DNA from: Aestuariivirga litoralis
Lineage (GTDB): Bacteria; Pseudomonadota; Alphaproteobacteria; Rhizobiales; Aestuariivirgaceae
Reading direction: 5' to 3'
DNA: 64,000 nucleotides
NCBI RefSeq assembly: GCF_003234965.1
Contig: NZ_QKVK01000005.1
Location: 186,001-250,000, forward strand
Positions 26,297-35,819 of this stretch are shown here, piece after piece; within the stretch, counting starts at the first letter, position 1; each line of letters begins with the position of its first letter. Both the position numbers and the translations under genes were made by a program. The notes beneath the pieces are model-generated. The model saw only the letters and a list, made by a program, of their open reading frames with translations. It made no database searches and had not been told where the DNA came from.

Positions 26297-26982
26297 GCGT
26301 CATCACGCTGGCCATCCCGTCAAAGGGCCGCCTCATGGAGGCGACGGCCGAATTGCTCGCCAAGGCCGGCTTCACCATCGACCGGCTGGGCGCCGACCGC
26401 GGCTATCGCGGTGTGCTGCGCGGGTTGGAGGGTGTCGAGATCGCTTTCCTCTCGGCCTCCGAGATCGCCCAGAACCTGCGCGACGGAAAGGTCGACCTGG
26501 GCGTCACCGGCCAGGACCTGCTGACCGAGAAGATCCCGCCCGACGACAAGGCCGTGCAGCTCCTCGTCCGCCTCGGCTTCGGCCCGGCGGATGTCGTCGT
26601 CGCCGTCCCCGAATGCTGGCTCGACGTCGCCACCATGGCGGACCTCGACGAGATCGCCGAAAGCTTCTACGAGCGCCACGGCCGCCGCCTGCGGGTTGCA
26701 ACCAAGTACCACAACCTCACGCGCCGCTTCTTCGCCGAGAAGGGTGTCACCGGCTACCGCATCGTCGAAAGCCTGGGGGCCACCGAAGGGGCACCCGCGG
26801 CGGGGATTGCCGAGATCATCGTCGATATCACCACCACGGGCTCGACGCTGGCCGCAAACGCGTTGAAAATCCTTGATGATGGCGTGATCCTCAGGTCCTG
26901 CGCGGTGCTCGCGGGCCGGGTGGGGCAGCTGGATGATCCCCGCGCCCGCCGCCTGGTCGAGGTTCTTTCCGCCATCACCTGA
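26293..26982 (+). CDS. hisG: ATP phosphoribosyltransferase catalytic subunit (short form)
   Basis: A 229-residue short-form His[14 protein letters not shown] at the start, [11 protein letters not shown] near 66, [14 protein letters not shown] near 134, and the PRPP loop [19 protein letters not shown] near 176. It lacks the C-terminal regulatory domain of the long form, which explains the adjacent hisZ. It condenses ATP and PRPP in the first step of histidine synthesis. Its ATG overlaps the hisZ stop (ATGA). Confidence 0.97.
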   Translation: MSVITLAIPSKGRLMEATAELLAKAGFTIDRLGADRGYRGVLRGLEGVEIAFLSASEIAQNLRDGKVDLGVTGQDLLTEKIPPDDKAVQLLVRLGFGPADVVVAVPECWLDVATMADLDEIAESFYERHGRRLRVATKYHNLTRRFFAEKGVTGYRIVESLGATEGAPAAGIAEIIVDITTTGSTLAANALKILDDGVILRSCAVLAGRVGQLDDPRARRLVEVLSAIT

Positions 26983-27047
26983 TTGTGTTGTGGCAATTTC
27001 CGCGTTCCGCGTTACCTTATCCGATGAGACGATCAGGGAGGTTGCCG

Positions 27048-27314
27048 ATGAGATCCCTTCTGACAGTTGCGGCCCTGCTGGCGGGACTTTCCGCACCCGC
27101 GCTCGCCGCGGAAACCGCGTCGCCGCCGCCGCCCGTGCCCCAGACCCAGGCCGCGCTTGCCCCGTCGCGGGGCCAGGCTCTGCCTGATGCCCAGCCGCAG
27201 TCCCCGGCGGTGGAGGTGGTGCCCATGTCCGCCCCTCTCGATGCCAATGCCGCACCCCCTGCGCGCGGGGGAGGGTGCAGCCACGGGAAATCGACGGTCT
27301 ACCTCACGAACTGA
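27048..27314 (+). CDS. small Pro-rich secreted protein
   Basis: An 88-residue product with a signal peptide (MRSLLTVAALLAGLSAPALA, cleavage before AET) and a low-complexity Pro/Ala/Gln mature part (SPPPPVPQTQAALAPS), ending with a single Cys in RGGGCSHGKSTVYLTN. GGGAGG seven bases before the ATG supports the start. The Pro-rich nature suggests an unstructured periplasmic spacer or linker; no family is recognised. A strong terminator follows. Confidence 0.65.
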   Translation: MRSLLTVAALLAGLSAPALAAETASPPPPVPQTQAALAPSRGQALPDAQPQSPAVEVVPMSAPLDANAAPPARGGGCSHGKSTVYLTN

Positions 27315-27344
27315 GCCTTCCCCCAAGTCGGCCGGTTCCCCAGC

Positions 27345-27376
27345 CCCTCCCGCACGCCCCTGCGGGAGGGGTTTTC
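27345..27376 (+). terminator. rho-independent terminator
   Basis: CCCCTCCCGCA at 27345-27355 pairs perfectly with TGCGGGAGGGG at 27362-27372 and is followed by TTTT. It closes the small secreted gene and separates it from the lytic transglycosylase gene. Confidence 0.9.
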
Positions 27377-27467
27377 GCGTGGAGCCCGCCATCCGGCCTT
27401 TAATTTGACCAAGAGGGGACTTAGCGCCAAAGGTCACGATCAACGGCAGACGAATCGGGAGACAGGA

Positions 27468-28676
27468 ATGCGGAACTTCAAACTGGCGGCGCTGGCCCTT
27501 TCGGCCCTTCTCGGCGCAAGCGGCATGGCCCAGGCGGCCGCCACCTGCGGCGACAGCGCCAAGGGCTTCGACGGCTTCATCAAGCAGTTCAGGAAGGAAG
27601 CCGCCGCGGCCGGTGTCAACGCCAAGGGCCTCTCCGCGCTCGATGGCGTCACCTACCAGCCGGGCATCATCAAGAAAGACCGCGCCCAGGGCGTGTTCTC
27701 GCTGTCCTTCATCGATTTCTCGAAGCGCATGGTGTCGAACTACCGCATCAAGGAAGGTGCGAACATCCTCGCCCAGAACAAGCAGATGTTCGACAGGATC
27801 CAGCAGCAGTACGGCGTGCCGGGCGAAGTGCTCATCGCCTTCTGGGCGTTCGAGACCGACTTCGGCAAGAACATGGGTGACTTCGACACCATCGCCTCGC
27901 TCGCCACCCTGTCCTGGGACTGCCGCCGCCCGGAGAAGTTCCGCGAGCAGCTGATCGGCGCTTTGCTGCTCTATCAGAACGGCGACCTCCAGCGCGAGGA
28001 CATGAAGGGCGCCTGGGCCGGCGAGATCGGCCACACCCAGTTCCTGCCCAAGGAATATTACGAGACCGCCGTCGACTTCGACGGCGACGGTCACCGCAAC
28101 CTCAGGAAGTCGATCCCCGACGCCATGGCGTCAGGCGCGGCCCTTCTGGTGAAGCACGGCTGGAAGGCCAATGAGCCCTGGCTCGAGGAGGTGAAGCTCA
28201 CCAAGGACCTGCCCTGGGACCAGGCCGACATCGCCATCCAGCTGCCGCGCAGCCAGTGGGTGAAGTGGGGCGTTCAGGGTGTCGACCGCAAGCTCAAGGC
28301 GGACAAGTTCCCGGCCTCGCTGCTGTTGCCCATGGGCAAGGATGGCCCGGCCTTCCTCGCCTATGAGAACTTCACGACCGCCTATCTGAAGTGGAACGAG
28401 TCGCTCGTCTATTCGCTCACGGCCGGCTATCTCGCCAACCGCATCGCCGGTGATGGTCCCTTCAACCCCGGCCGCGCGCCCGTGCAGGCCCTGTCCTATG
28501 ACCAGATCAAGCAGCTGCAGACGATCCTCGAGGGCAAGGGCTATGACGTCGGCACGGTCGACGGCAAGCTCGGCAAGTCGACGCGCGACGCGGTGAAGCA
28601 GGAACAGCTGAAGATGGGCTGGCCGGCGGATTCCTATCCCACCGTCCCCTTCCTCGAGAAGCTGCAGAACGGCTGA
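27468..28676 (+). CDS. lytic murein transglycosylase (MltB family) with peptidoglycan-binding domain
   Basis: A 402-residue exported protein. Signal peptide to about residue 24 (GMAQAAA); there is a Cys at 27 but no convincing lipobox. The SLT_2 (MltB) domain covers about 33-320, with the catalytic Glu129 in FWAFETDFGKN and the supporting GEIGHTQFLPKEYYE and DFDGDGHRNL motifs. A PG_binding_1 domain is at 340-395 (IKQLQTILEGKGYDVGTVDG). It cleaves the MurNAc-GlcNAc bond to leave 1,6-anhydro ends, in cell-wall turnover. AGACAGGA precedes the ATG. Confidence 0.93.
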   Translation: MRNFKLAALALSALLGASGMAQAAATCGDSAKGFDGFIKQFRKEAAAAGVNAKGLSALDGVTYQPGIIKKDRAQGVFSLSFIDFSKRMVSNYRIKEGANILAQNKQMFDRIQQQYGVPGEVLIAFWAFETDFGKNMGDFDTIASLATLSWDCRRPEKFREQLIGALLLYQNGDLQREDMKGAWAGEIGHTQFLPKEYYETAVDFDGDGHRNLRKSIPDAMASGAALLVKHGWKANEPWLEEVKLTKDLPWDQADIAIQLPRSQWVKWGVQGVDRKLKADKFPASLLLPMGKDGPAFLAYENFTTAYLKWNESLVYSLTAGYLANRIAGDGPFNPGRAPVQALSYDQIKQLQTILEGKGYDVGTVDGKLGKSTRDAVKQEQLKMGWPADSYPTVPFLEKLQNG

Positions 28677-28705
28677 TGCCGTTCGTTCTGCTTACGATAA
28701 GTTCT

Positions 28706-28731
28706 CCCTCTCCCGCACCGGCGGGGGAGGG
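28706..28731. repeat. GC-rich hairpin after the transglycosylase gene
   Basis: CCCTCTCCCGC at 28706-28716 pairs with GCGGGGGAGGG at 28721-28731 (11 bp, one G-U). There is no T run, so it is either a 3' stabiliser or a REP-like palindrome. The rest of the 236-base gap up to 28912 shows no gene or clear promoter. Confidence 0.5.
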
Positions 28732-28912
28732 CAGCCAACCGAAACGGCGGCCCGCGCAGCGCCAGATTGTGTCTGCCGGCTTTGCTTGCCTTTGTGCCAT
28801 GGCGGGTGAAACTTAGTTCAGTGTGGCGCCGTCAATTTACCAACCCTTAGTGGAGCTTCGGCTAAGCCGGACGGCACCCGCACGCCGCGGTCTCATGCAT
28901 CCGGAGGCAACA

Positions 28913-30802
28913 ATGACGGCCCCTTCCAAGCTCTCCAGCGCGCTTCGCTCGCTCGCCCTCTCCGCCATCGGCATCGCGTCGGCGGGCCTGCTGGCCCCGG
29001 CAGTCGCGGATACGCCCCCTGCCTTCACCATCCGCAACAAGACCGGCCTGCCCGATACCCAGATCAGGCTCTATTATCTGGGCGCGGGGATGAACACCGC
29101 GGGCGATTTCGTGGTGCTGAAGCCCGATGGCTCGTGGGCCAAGGCGGGCGGCCCCGACACCGGCTGGAACCCCACCGGATGGAATACCAATGCCAATAGT
29201 GGAAAGGGTGGCGCCACCGGCGCCGGTGTGGTGCCCTGCTACCCCGCGAAGGGCGGCGAGACCGTCACCATCCCGCTCGATGCCAAGTCGCTGCGCGTCT
29301 ATCTGTTCCAGGTGCGCAAGAGCCAGGCCCAGTTCAACACGCCCTGCATGACGGCACCCGCCAAGACCGGGCAGAAATTCGTCCGCGGTGCCTTCGGTAC
29401 GACCTTCACCGCCGGCGATGCCTCGGCCACCAGCCTGTCGCCCTTCGCCTATACGCTGCTGACCGGCAATGGCGGCCTCGTGGGGCCGAAGCTCAACAAC
29501 CTCAAGAGCGGCAACTTCCCCGCCTGGGCCTATGCCGAGATCGGCGCCGCCGACATCGATGCCAGCCAGGTCGATGCCATCGCCTTCCCGATCAACATCA
29601 CCGCCAAGATGACGACAAGCCCGGGCACCACGCACCCCTTGTGGAACATGGGTGTGGGCTTCACCCCCAACGGTGAGGGCATCGTCAACATGCAATCGAT
29701 CGTGGCCTCCTACAGGGCCTTCGTCGCCACGCTTCCGGTGGATGGTGGAACACCCACCGCGCCCACCAAGCCTCAGCGCAACTACAACAACCTCATCGTC
29801 GGCATTCCCGGCGGCCTCGGCTTCCTGACCAATCCGGGCAAGTACCTCGGCGAGGTGAACCCCGGCGGGCCGTTCTTCGTCAACGTCTTCTCCAACCTCG
29901 CCGACGGCTATATCTGGAACAACTGGACCGGCACCATCGACGACGGCGGCATCCTCTCCGGCACGCCCAACAACCTGCCCCAGACGGTGTTCTCCGGCTC
30001 GGTCGTCACCCTGCCGTCCTATCCGGGATACAAGGGCAAGGCCACGCTCAAGGCGCTGAAATTCACCGGCGGCGGCGTCTCTGCCTATGTCCTCAGCCCC
30101 TCGACCTACCAGACGCTGTGCAAGGCCAACGCCATCAACGGCGCCTGCGGCTACATGTCGACCGCCTACCAGATCTTCGCTGCCGACGGTGCGCTCAACA
30201 CGCCCATCGACAACAACCAGTTCAACCTGCTCAGCACGGCCGAACAGAATGCCTGGGCGACCTATGGCGGCGCGCCGACCTACAACACCGTTGTCGCGCG
30301 GCTCGGCCTCATCATCTCCATGGCCTTCAACCGCGGCGTTGCCGGCGGACTGCAGACCAAGGGCGGCCTGTGCGCCGACAAGGTCCGCTATCCACACACC
30401 AGCGCCTGCTGGAGCGACCAGGCGCTGTGGTATCCGAAGCCCGCCACGACGCCGGCCGACAAGGCCAAGTATTTTGGCGGCGACACCACCCAGAACGAAT
30501 TCTCGCGCTGGCTGCACACCGCCCAGATCGGCACCGCGCCGAAGATCGTGCCGATGATGACGAGGCCCAACAACCCTGCCGTCTCCGCCAATGGCGTCAT
30601 GGGCATGGGCTATGGCTTCGCGGTGGACGAGAACCCCACACCGCCCTTCAACCCGCTGACCATGGCGCAGACGCCGTCGGAGTTCAGCAGCAACGTCGCC
30701 ATGGAAACGTCCAGCGGCTGCAACTACATCACCTTCTCGCCGCTGCTGGCGGGGGTGGCCAACTGGTCGCCGGTGTCGCCGACCTGCGCCCCCGCACCCT
30801 GA
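28913..30802 (+). CDS. secreted GH64-like (beta-1,3-glucanase / thaumatin-fold) protein
   Basis: A 629-residue exported protein; the start is fixed by GGAGG five bases before ATG 28913 and followed by a signal peptide to about VADTPP (residue 36). The N-terminal half has thaumatin/GH64 features: FTIRNKTGLPDTQIRLYYLG, LRVYLFQ, and AWAYAEIGAADIDASQVDAI where family catalytic Glu and Asp are expected. The C-terminal half has GLIISMAFNRGV, like the GH64 C-terminal domain. GH64 enzymes release laminaripentaose from beta-1,3-glucan of fungi and algae. It is longer than usual members (400-450), and catalytic residues are not proven, so activity is a moderate inference. Confidence 0.65.
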   Translation: MTAPSKLSSALRSLALSAIGIASAGLLAPAVADTPPAFTIRNKTGLPDTQIRLYYLGAGMNTAGDFVVLKPDGSWAKAGGPDTGWNPTGWNTNANSGKGGATGAGVVPCYPAKGGETVTIPLDAKSLRVYLFQVRKSQAQFNTPCMTAPAKTGQKFVRGAFGTTFTAGDASATSLSPFAYTLLTGNGGLVGPKLNNLKSGNFPAWAYAEIGAADIDASQVDAIAFPINITAKMTTSPGTTHPLWNMGVGFTPNGEGIVNMQSIVASYRAFVATLPVDGGTPTAPTKPQRNYNNLIVGIPGGLGFLTNPGKYLGEVNPGGPFFVNVFSNLADGYIWNNWTGTIDDGGILSGTPNNLPQTVFSGSVVTLPSYPGYKGKATLKALKFTGGGVSAYVLSPSTYQTLCKANAINGACGYMSTAYQIFAADGALNTPIDNNQFNLLSTAEQNAWATYGGAPTYNTVVARLGLIISMAFNRGVAGGLQTKGGLCADKVRYPHTSACWSDQALWYPKPATTPADKAKYFGGDTTQNEFSRWLHTAQIGTAPKIVPMMTRPNNPAVSANGVMGMGYGFAVDENPTPPFNPLTMAQTPSEFSSNVAMETSSGCNYITFSPLLAGVANWSPVSPTCAPAP

Positions 30803-30804
30803 GG

Positions 30805-32013
30805 CTATTCGCGGCGGAGCGCCTCGATCGGGTCGAGGCGCGCCGCCCGCCGCGCCGGGAAGAAGCCGAAGATCACGCCGATCAGCGCTGACACCGCGAA
30901 GGCCAGCGCGATCACCCGCAGGTCGGCCTGGAACGGCACGTCCATGATGGCCGAGCCCGCCGCGGCAAGCCCCAGCCCGATGGCGATGCCCAGCACACCG
31001 CCGAACAGGGCGAGCACCACCGCCTCCACCAGGAACTGCGTCAGCACCTGGCGTTCCAGCGCGCCGATCGCCAGCCTGATGCCGATCTCGCGCGTGCGCT
31101 CGGTCACCGAAACGAGCATGATGTTCATGATGCCGATGCCGCCGACGAGCAGCGACACGGCGGCAACGGCACCCAGCAGCCCGGTAAGGATGGTCGTCGT
31201 CGAGGCCATGGTGGCGAGGATCTGCGTGAGGTCGCGGATGGTGAAGTCGTCTTCCTCGCCCGGCACGATGCGGCGGCGCTCGCGCAGCACGTCCTCGGCA
31301 TCGCGCTGCACCCGCGCAATGTCCTGCGCGTCGGTCACCGAGATCGAGATGGTGCCGATGCGCGTGTTGCCGGCAATCCGCCGGTGATAGGTGCGCATCG
31401 GCAGCACCACGATCGAATCCTGGTCGGAGCCGAAGGCGGACTGGCCCTTGGCCTCCATGTGCCCGATCACCTCGCAGGAGAAGTTGCCGATGCGCAGCCG
31501 CTCGCCGATCGGGTCCTGCGCGCCGAACAGCTCGCGCGTGAGGGTGGCGCCGATGACGCAGACCGAGGCCCCGGCGCGCAGTTCGCTGTCGGAGAACACC
31601 CGCCCGTCTGCCAGCGTCCAGTCCTGCACCGCGAACCAGTCGGAATTGGTGCCGGTCACCGAGGTGTCGTAGTTGAGCGAACCATAGACGGTCTTGGCCT
31701 GCTTCTGCGCCGTGGGCGCAACGCCCCGGATGCCGGTGAGGTTGTTCTTCAGCGCCGTCACGTCGCGTTCGTCGAAGGCACGCGCGTCGGATGTGCCACC
31801 CGGCCCGAAGGTCGATTGCCCGGGCCTGACGATCAGCATGTTGGAGCCAAGCTTGGCGAGGTTCTCCTGCACCTTGCTGGAAGCGCCATTGCCCAGCGTC
31901 ACCATGGCGATCACCGCACCGACGCCGATGACGATGCCGAGCAGCGTCAGCACCGAGCGCAGCACGTTGCGCCGGATCGACGACATGGCGAGCTTCACCG
32001 TCTCCCACAGCAT
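30805..32013 (-). CDS. MacB-like ABC transporter permease
   Basis: A 402-residue protein: N-terminal membrane segment (about 20-42, LTLLGIVIGVGAVIAMVTLG), a periplasmic MacB_PCD domain (about 45-240), then three C-terminal membrane segments in the FtsX domain (GGIGIMNIMLVSVTERTREIGIRLA). It works by mechanotransmission with the ATPase encoded next to it and the adaptor MacA homologue. Typical cargo are antibiotics, lipoproteins or peptides; here it is unknown. Start overlaps the ATPase stop by one base. Confidence 0.92.
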   Translation of the reverse strand: MLWETVKLAMSSIRRNVLRSVLTLLGIVIGVGAVIAMVTLGNGASSKVQENLAKLGSNMLIVRPGQSTFGPGGTSDARAFDERDVTALKNNLTGIRGVAPTAQKQAKTVYGSLNYDTSVTGTNSDWFAVQDWTLADGRVFSDSELRAGASVCVIGATLTRELFGAQDPIGERLRIGNFSCEVIGHMEAKGQSAFGSDQDSIVVLPMRTYHRRIAGNTRIGTISISVTDAQDIARVQRDAEDVLRERRRIVPGEEDDFTIRDLTQILATMASTTTILTGLLGAVAAVSLLVGGIGIMNIMLVSVTERTREIGIRLAIGALERQVLTQFLVEAVVLALFGGVLGIAIGLGLAAAGSAIMDVPFQADLRVIALAFAVSALIGVIFGFFPARRAARLDPIEALRRE

Positions 32014-32717
32014 CAGGCCGCCGCCTTCTGCTGGTCGCTGGCGATGCGCCCGTCGAGGAAGTGGATGATGCGGTGGGCATGGGCCGCCATGTCGGGCTCA
32101 TGCGTCACCATCACCACGGTGATGCCGCGCTCCGTGTTGAGCCTGGCGATCAGCTCCATGATCTCCTGGCTGCGCTGCGTGTCGAGGTTGCCGGTGGGTT
32201 CGTCGGCGAGCAGCAGCAGGGGGTCGGTCACGATCGCCCGGGCAATCGCCACACGCTGCTGCTGGCCGCCGGAGAGTTCGCCCGGCGTATGGTGCTCGCG
32301 GCCCTTGAGGCCGACCCGGTGCAGCGCCTCCATGGCGCGCTCGCGCCGCTCGCGCCGGGGCGTGCCGCGATAGATCAGCGGCAGCTCGACGTTCTCGATG
32401 GCGGTGGTGCGGTTGAGCAGGTTGAAGCCCTGGAACACGAAGCCGATGAAGTTGCGCCGCAGCAGCGCGCGCTGGTCCTGGTCGAGGTTGTTCACCTCCT
32501 GCCCGAGGAAGCGGAAGCTGCCGCCCGTCGGCCGGTCGAGGCAGCCGATGATGTTCATGGCGGTGGACTTGCCAGATCCCGAAGGACCCATGATGGCGAT
32601 GAACTCACCGCGCCCGATCGTCAGGTCAACGCCGGCCAGCGCCCGCACCAGTCCACCGCCCTCGCCATAGCTGCGGGTGACGCCGGTGAAGGAGACGAGC
32701 GGCGGCTCGGTGCTCAC
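32013..32717 (-). CDS. MacB-like ABC transporter ATP-binding protein
   Basis: A 234-residue ATPase of the LolD/MacB class: Walker A GPSGSGKST near 44-52, Q-loop FVFQGFNLL, signature LSGGQQQRVAIARA, Walker B LLLADEPTGNLD, and H-loop VTHEPD. It energises the permease at 30805. In E. coli MacB both parts are fused; here they are separate genes, as in many other phyla. Start GTG at 32715-32717 overlaps the adaptor stop (GTGA). Confidence 0.94.
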   Translation of the reverse strand: MSTEPPLVSFTGVTRSYGEGGGLVRALAGVDLTIGRGEFIAIMGPSGSGKSTAMNIIGCLDRPTGGSFRFLGQEVNNLDQDQRALLRRNFIGFVFQGFNLLNRTTAIENVELPLIYRGTPRRERRERAMEALHRVGLKGREHHTPGELSGGQQQRVAIARAIVTDPLLLLADEPTGNLDTQRSQEIMELIARLNTERGITVVMVTHEPDMAAHAHRIIHFLDGRIASDQQKAAA

Positions 32718-33988
32718 GTGCCGCTGGTCCTGGAGGAGATGATCACCTCGTCGCCGGGCTTCACGCCGCCCGATTCGATCACGGTGTCCTTGCCGTCGGT
32801 GACGCCGACATGCACCGTCACTTCCTTCGGCGCGCCATTCTCGAGCACGTAGAGCGTGCGCGTGCCATCGGCGGCCGGGGCCGTGTTCTTGCGTGCCGGC
32901 GGCATGCGCGGGATGAACATGTTCATCACGCTGAAGCCCGGCTGCTTCTGTTCCTTGGGCGGGGTATAGCGCAGCGCTGCATTGGGCACCGCCAGCGCGT
33001 CCGCCACCTCCTGCACCACGATCTGCGCCGTTGCGGTCATGCCGGGGCGGAGCAGCAGTTCATCATTGTCCACCGTCAGTACCGCCTTGTAGGTCACCAC
33101 GTTGTCGGTCACCTCGGGGGAATATTCGATGGTGTCGATCACCGCGGGGAAACTCTTGCCGGGATAGGCGTCGACGGTGAAGCTCGCCTTCTGCCCTTCG
33201 CGCACCGCGCCGATGTCGGCCTCGTCCACGTCGGCTTCCAGCTGCATGTGCGCCAGGTCCTCGGCCAGCGTGAACAGCACCGGCGCCTGGAACGAGGAGG
33301 CGACCGTCTGCCCGGGCTCGGCGTCACGCTTCAGCACGATGCCGTTGACCGGCGACAGGATGCGCGTCTTGGTCAGGTCGGTCTCGGTCATTGCCATGTC
33401 CGCCTTGGCCACGGCGATGTCGGCCTGCGCGGCCACCACGCCGGCCTCGGCGCGTGCCTTCGCGGCGCGTGCCGTGTCGAGGTCCTGGGTGGAGGACACG
33501 CCGCGCGCACTCAGCTTCTCGGCGCGCTCGAACAGGATCTGCTTTTCGTTCAGCGTCGCTTTGGCATCCGCCAGCCGGGCCTCGGTGGCCGCCAGTGCCG
33601 CCTTGCCGCGCGCCAGTTCCGCCTGCAGCCTTTCGGTGTCGAGTTCGGCCAGCACGTCGCCCTTCTTCACCACGCTGTTGGCCTTGACGTTCACCGTGCG
33701 GATGACGCCGGAGCGCTCGCTCGACACCTCCACCTCGGTGGTGGGCTGGATGTTGCCGGTGGCCTGCACCCTGACGACGATGGTCTTCGTCTCCGCCGGG
33801 GCGGTGTCATAGCTGATCGCCTTGCCGCCGCCCTGGCCCGCCATCACCCACCACGCGATGCCGCCCAGCGCCAGCGCCAGCAGCGCCAGCCACAGCAGGC
33901 GGCGGCCCCGGCGCTTGCGGCGGCTCTTGGGGTCGAGGCCCAGCATGGCCTCGATTTCGGCGGGGCCGGGGGGTGACTGAATGTTCAT
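32714..33988 (-). CDS. MacA-like periplasmic adaptor (HlyD family)
   Basis: A 424-residue membrane-fusion protein. A basic cytoplasmic start is followed by one membrane segment (about 30-50), a biotinyl-lipoyl-like strand region (IVVRVQATGNIQPTTEVEV), an Ala/Glu-rich coiled-coil hairpin (about 110-200), the second lipoyl half, and a beta-barrel plus membrane-proximal domain. It bridges the ABC permease to an outer-membrane channel, none of which is encoded nearby. First gene of the three-gene operon. The start ATG 33988 has only a weak ribosome site. Confidence 0.93.
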   Translation of the reverse strand: MNIQSPPGPAEIEAMLGLDPKSRRKRRGRRLLWLALLALALGGIAWWVMAGQGGGKAISYDTAPAETKTIVVRVQATGNIQPTTEVEVSSERSGVIRTVNVKANSVVKKGDVLAELDTERLQAELARGKAALAATEARLADAKATLNEKQILFERAEKLSARGVSSTQDLDTARAAKARAEAGVVAAQADIAVAKADMAMTETDLTKTRILSPVNGIVLKRDAEPGQTVASSFQAPVLFTLAEDLAHMQLEADVDEADIGAVREGQKASFTVDAYPGKSFPAVIDTIEYSPEVTDNVVTYKAVLTVDNDELLLRPGMTATAQIVVQEVADALAVPNAALRYTPPKEQKQPGFSVMNMFIPRMPPARKNTAPAADGTRTLYVLENGAPKEVTVHVGVTDGKDTVIESGGVKPGDEVIISSRTSGT

Positions 33989-34092
33989 CTGGTCCAATGC
34001 GTTGTCAGGGTCCGGTGGGTAGACGTGAATGACGGCACAAATCCGGCGCGGGGCGGATTTGCAAGCCATGCAACGCCTGATATGACCCTGCC

Positions 34093-34887
34093 ATGACCGA
34101 TATCAAGTTCGAAAAGGCCCCGGACGGCACATCCATCGCCTGGCGTCAGGACGGGCGGGACGATCTCGGCCGCTGCGGCTTCGTCTGGCTGGGCGGCTAC
34201 AAGTCGGACATGGAGGGCTCCAAGGCCGAGGCGCTTGCAGCCCTGGCGCGCGAAACCCGCCGCGCCTGCCTGCGTTTCGATTATTCCGGCCACGGCGCAT
34301 CGGGCGGCCTGTTCGTTGACGGCACCATCTCGAAGTGGCTGGAACAGTCGGCCCACATGCTGCTCACCCATGGGCGCGGCCCGCGCATCCTCGTCGGCTC
34401 CTCGATGGGCGGCTGGCTCGCCCTGCTGCTCTACCGCCTGCTGCAGCTCAAGGCTCCGGCCGCGGCGCAGGCCATCAAGGGCCTCGTGCTGCTCGCCCCC
34501 GCCGCGGACATGACGGAAGACCTGATGTGGGACGAATTCCCGGAGGCGGTCCGCACCGAGTTGAACGACAAGGGCGTGTGGCTCCGCCCCTCGGCCTATG
34601 GCGAGCCCTATGCCATCACCCGGCGCCTGATCGAGGATGGCCGCCGCCACCTGATGCTGAACCAGGGGCTGGACGTCGCGTGCCCCGTCCGCATCCTGCA
34701 GGGCGACGCCGATCCCGACGTGCCGGCCGCGCATGCCGTCAAGGTCTTCGGCGCGCTGCGCGGCGCGGACGTGACGCTGACGCTGATCAAGGGCGGCGAC
34801 CACCGGCTCTCGACGCCCGCCAACCTCTCGCTCCTGCGCGACACCGTGCTGCGCCTGGCGGAAAGGTCGGAGGGGATCGGGGTTTAG
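34093..34887 (+). CDS. alpha/beta hydrolase (ABHD10-like)
   Basis: A 264-residue hydrolase. It has the oxyanion region FVWLGGYKSDMEG, RFDYSGHGASGG, the nucleophile elbow VGSSMGGWLAL (Ser near 106), an acidic residue in ILQGDADPDVP, and the catalytic His in KGGDHRLS. The FDYSGHG and GGYKSDM motifs link it to the ABHD10 group (acyl-protein thioesterase or acyl-glucuronide esterase), but substrate is uncertain. It stands alone, divergent from the MacAB-like operon. Confidence 0.9.
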   Translation: MTDIKFEKAPDGTSIAWRQDGRDDLGRCGFVWLGGYKSDMEGSKAEALAALARETRRACLRFDYSGHGASGGLFVDGTISKWLEQSAHMLLTHGRGPRILVGSSMGGWLALLLYRLLQLKAPAAAQAIKGLVLLAPAADMTEDLMWDEFPEAVRTELNDKGVWLRPSAYGEPYAITRRLIEDGRRHLMLNQGLDVACPVRILQGDADPDVPAAHAVKVFGALRGADVTLTLIKGGDHRLSTPANLSLLRDTVLRLAERSEGIGV

Positions 34888-34949
34888 GAAACCTCGTCGC
34901 CGGGGTGACGGAAGAAAAAGGTGAGCCGACGCCCAGTGCGATTGAGCGC

Positions 34950-35819
34950 CTACCGCCCCATCTCCCGCGCAATCGCGGTCAGCCCCTCGCGATAGGTGGG
35001 ATAGCTCAGCCTCACCCCCAGCTCGGTCACGATCCGCGCATTCGAGACGCGCTTCGAATCCGCATAGAAGCTCCGCGCCATGGGCGAGAGGTCGGCCGCC
35101 TCGAAGGACACGTCCGGCGGCACCGGCAGGCCCAGCAGCGTGGCGCCATATGCCACCACGTCCTGCGGCGGGCAGGCCTCGTCGTCGCACACATTGTAGG
35201 CGCGCCCGGGCTGCGGATGCGCGATCGAGGCTTCGAGCGTGTTGGCGATGTCCGCCACATGGATGCGGCTGAAGATCTGGCCCTGCTTGATCACGCGCTT
35301 GGCCGTGCCATCGAGCAGCGACAGCAGCTGGTTGCGCCCCGGTCCATAGATGCCGGCGAGCCGGAAGATCATCACCGGCAGGCCGTGGTCGCGCCACAGT
35401 GCGAGCCACTGGTTCTCGGCCAGAAGCCGCTTGTGCCCGCGCTCGGTGTTGGGGGTGAGCGGCGTGTCCTCGGTCACGAGCCCGCCGCCATGATCGCCAT
35501 AGACGCCGGTGGTGGAGAGATAGGCCACCCACTGGAACTGCTTTGCCCGCGCCGCGGCGTCGCGCGCATGCCAGCGCAGCACGGGGTCGCCGTCCTCACC
35601 GGGCGGCGCCGAGTCGACCATATGCGTCACCCCGTCGAAAGCTTCCTGCGGCAGTGGCCGCGAACCGTCGAACACGAAGGCGCGATAGCCCCTGGCGCGG
35701 ATCGCGGCGGCGCCCGCCTCGCTGCGGCTGGTGGCGCTCACCGTCCAGCCTTTCGCCGCCAGCCGTTCCGCCAGCACCCTGGCCGAGAAGCCGAGGCCGA
35801 AGAAGAGAATGTGGTTCAT
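34950..35819 (-). CDS. NAD-dependent epimerase/dehydratase-like SDR (YeeZ-like)
   Basis: A 289-residue extended SDR with [15 protein letters not shown] at the start (nucleotide site GxGxxA-like) and [12 protein letters not shown], where a Tyr takes the usual place, then GIYGPGRN and the substrate loop. It resembles E. coli YeeZ, of unclear substrate. Its ATG overlaps the queG stop (ATGA), so it is translated after queG, and the order GST-queG-SDR facing uppP is typical of alphaproteobacteria. Confidence 0.85.
   Translation of the reverse strand: MNHILFFGLGFSARVLAERLAAKGWTVSATSRSEAGAAAIRARGYRAFVFDGSRPLPQEAFDGVTHMVDSAPPGEDGDPVLRWHARDAAARAKQFQWVAYLSTTGVYGDHGGGLVTEDTPLTPNTERGHKRLLAENQWLALWRDHGLPVMIFRLAGIYGPGRNQLLSLLDGTAKRVIKQGQIFSRIHVADIANTLEASIAHPQPGRAYNVCDDEACPPQDVVAYGATLLGLPVPPDVSFEAADLSPMARSFYADSKRVSNARIVTELGVRLSYPTYREGLTAIAREMGR

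Noticed and set aside
28862-32101. Open frame of 1079 codons on the minus strand
   Set aside because: It runs antisense through the GH64-like gene and then out of frame over the MacB-like permease; composition is that of a shadow frame.
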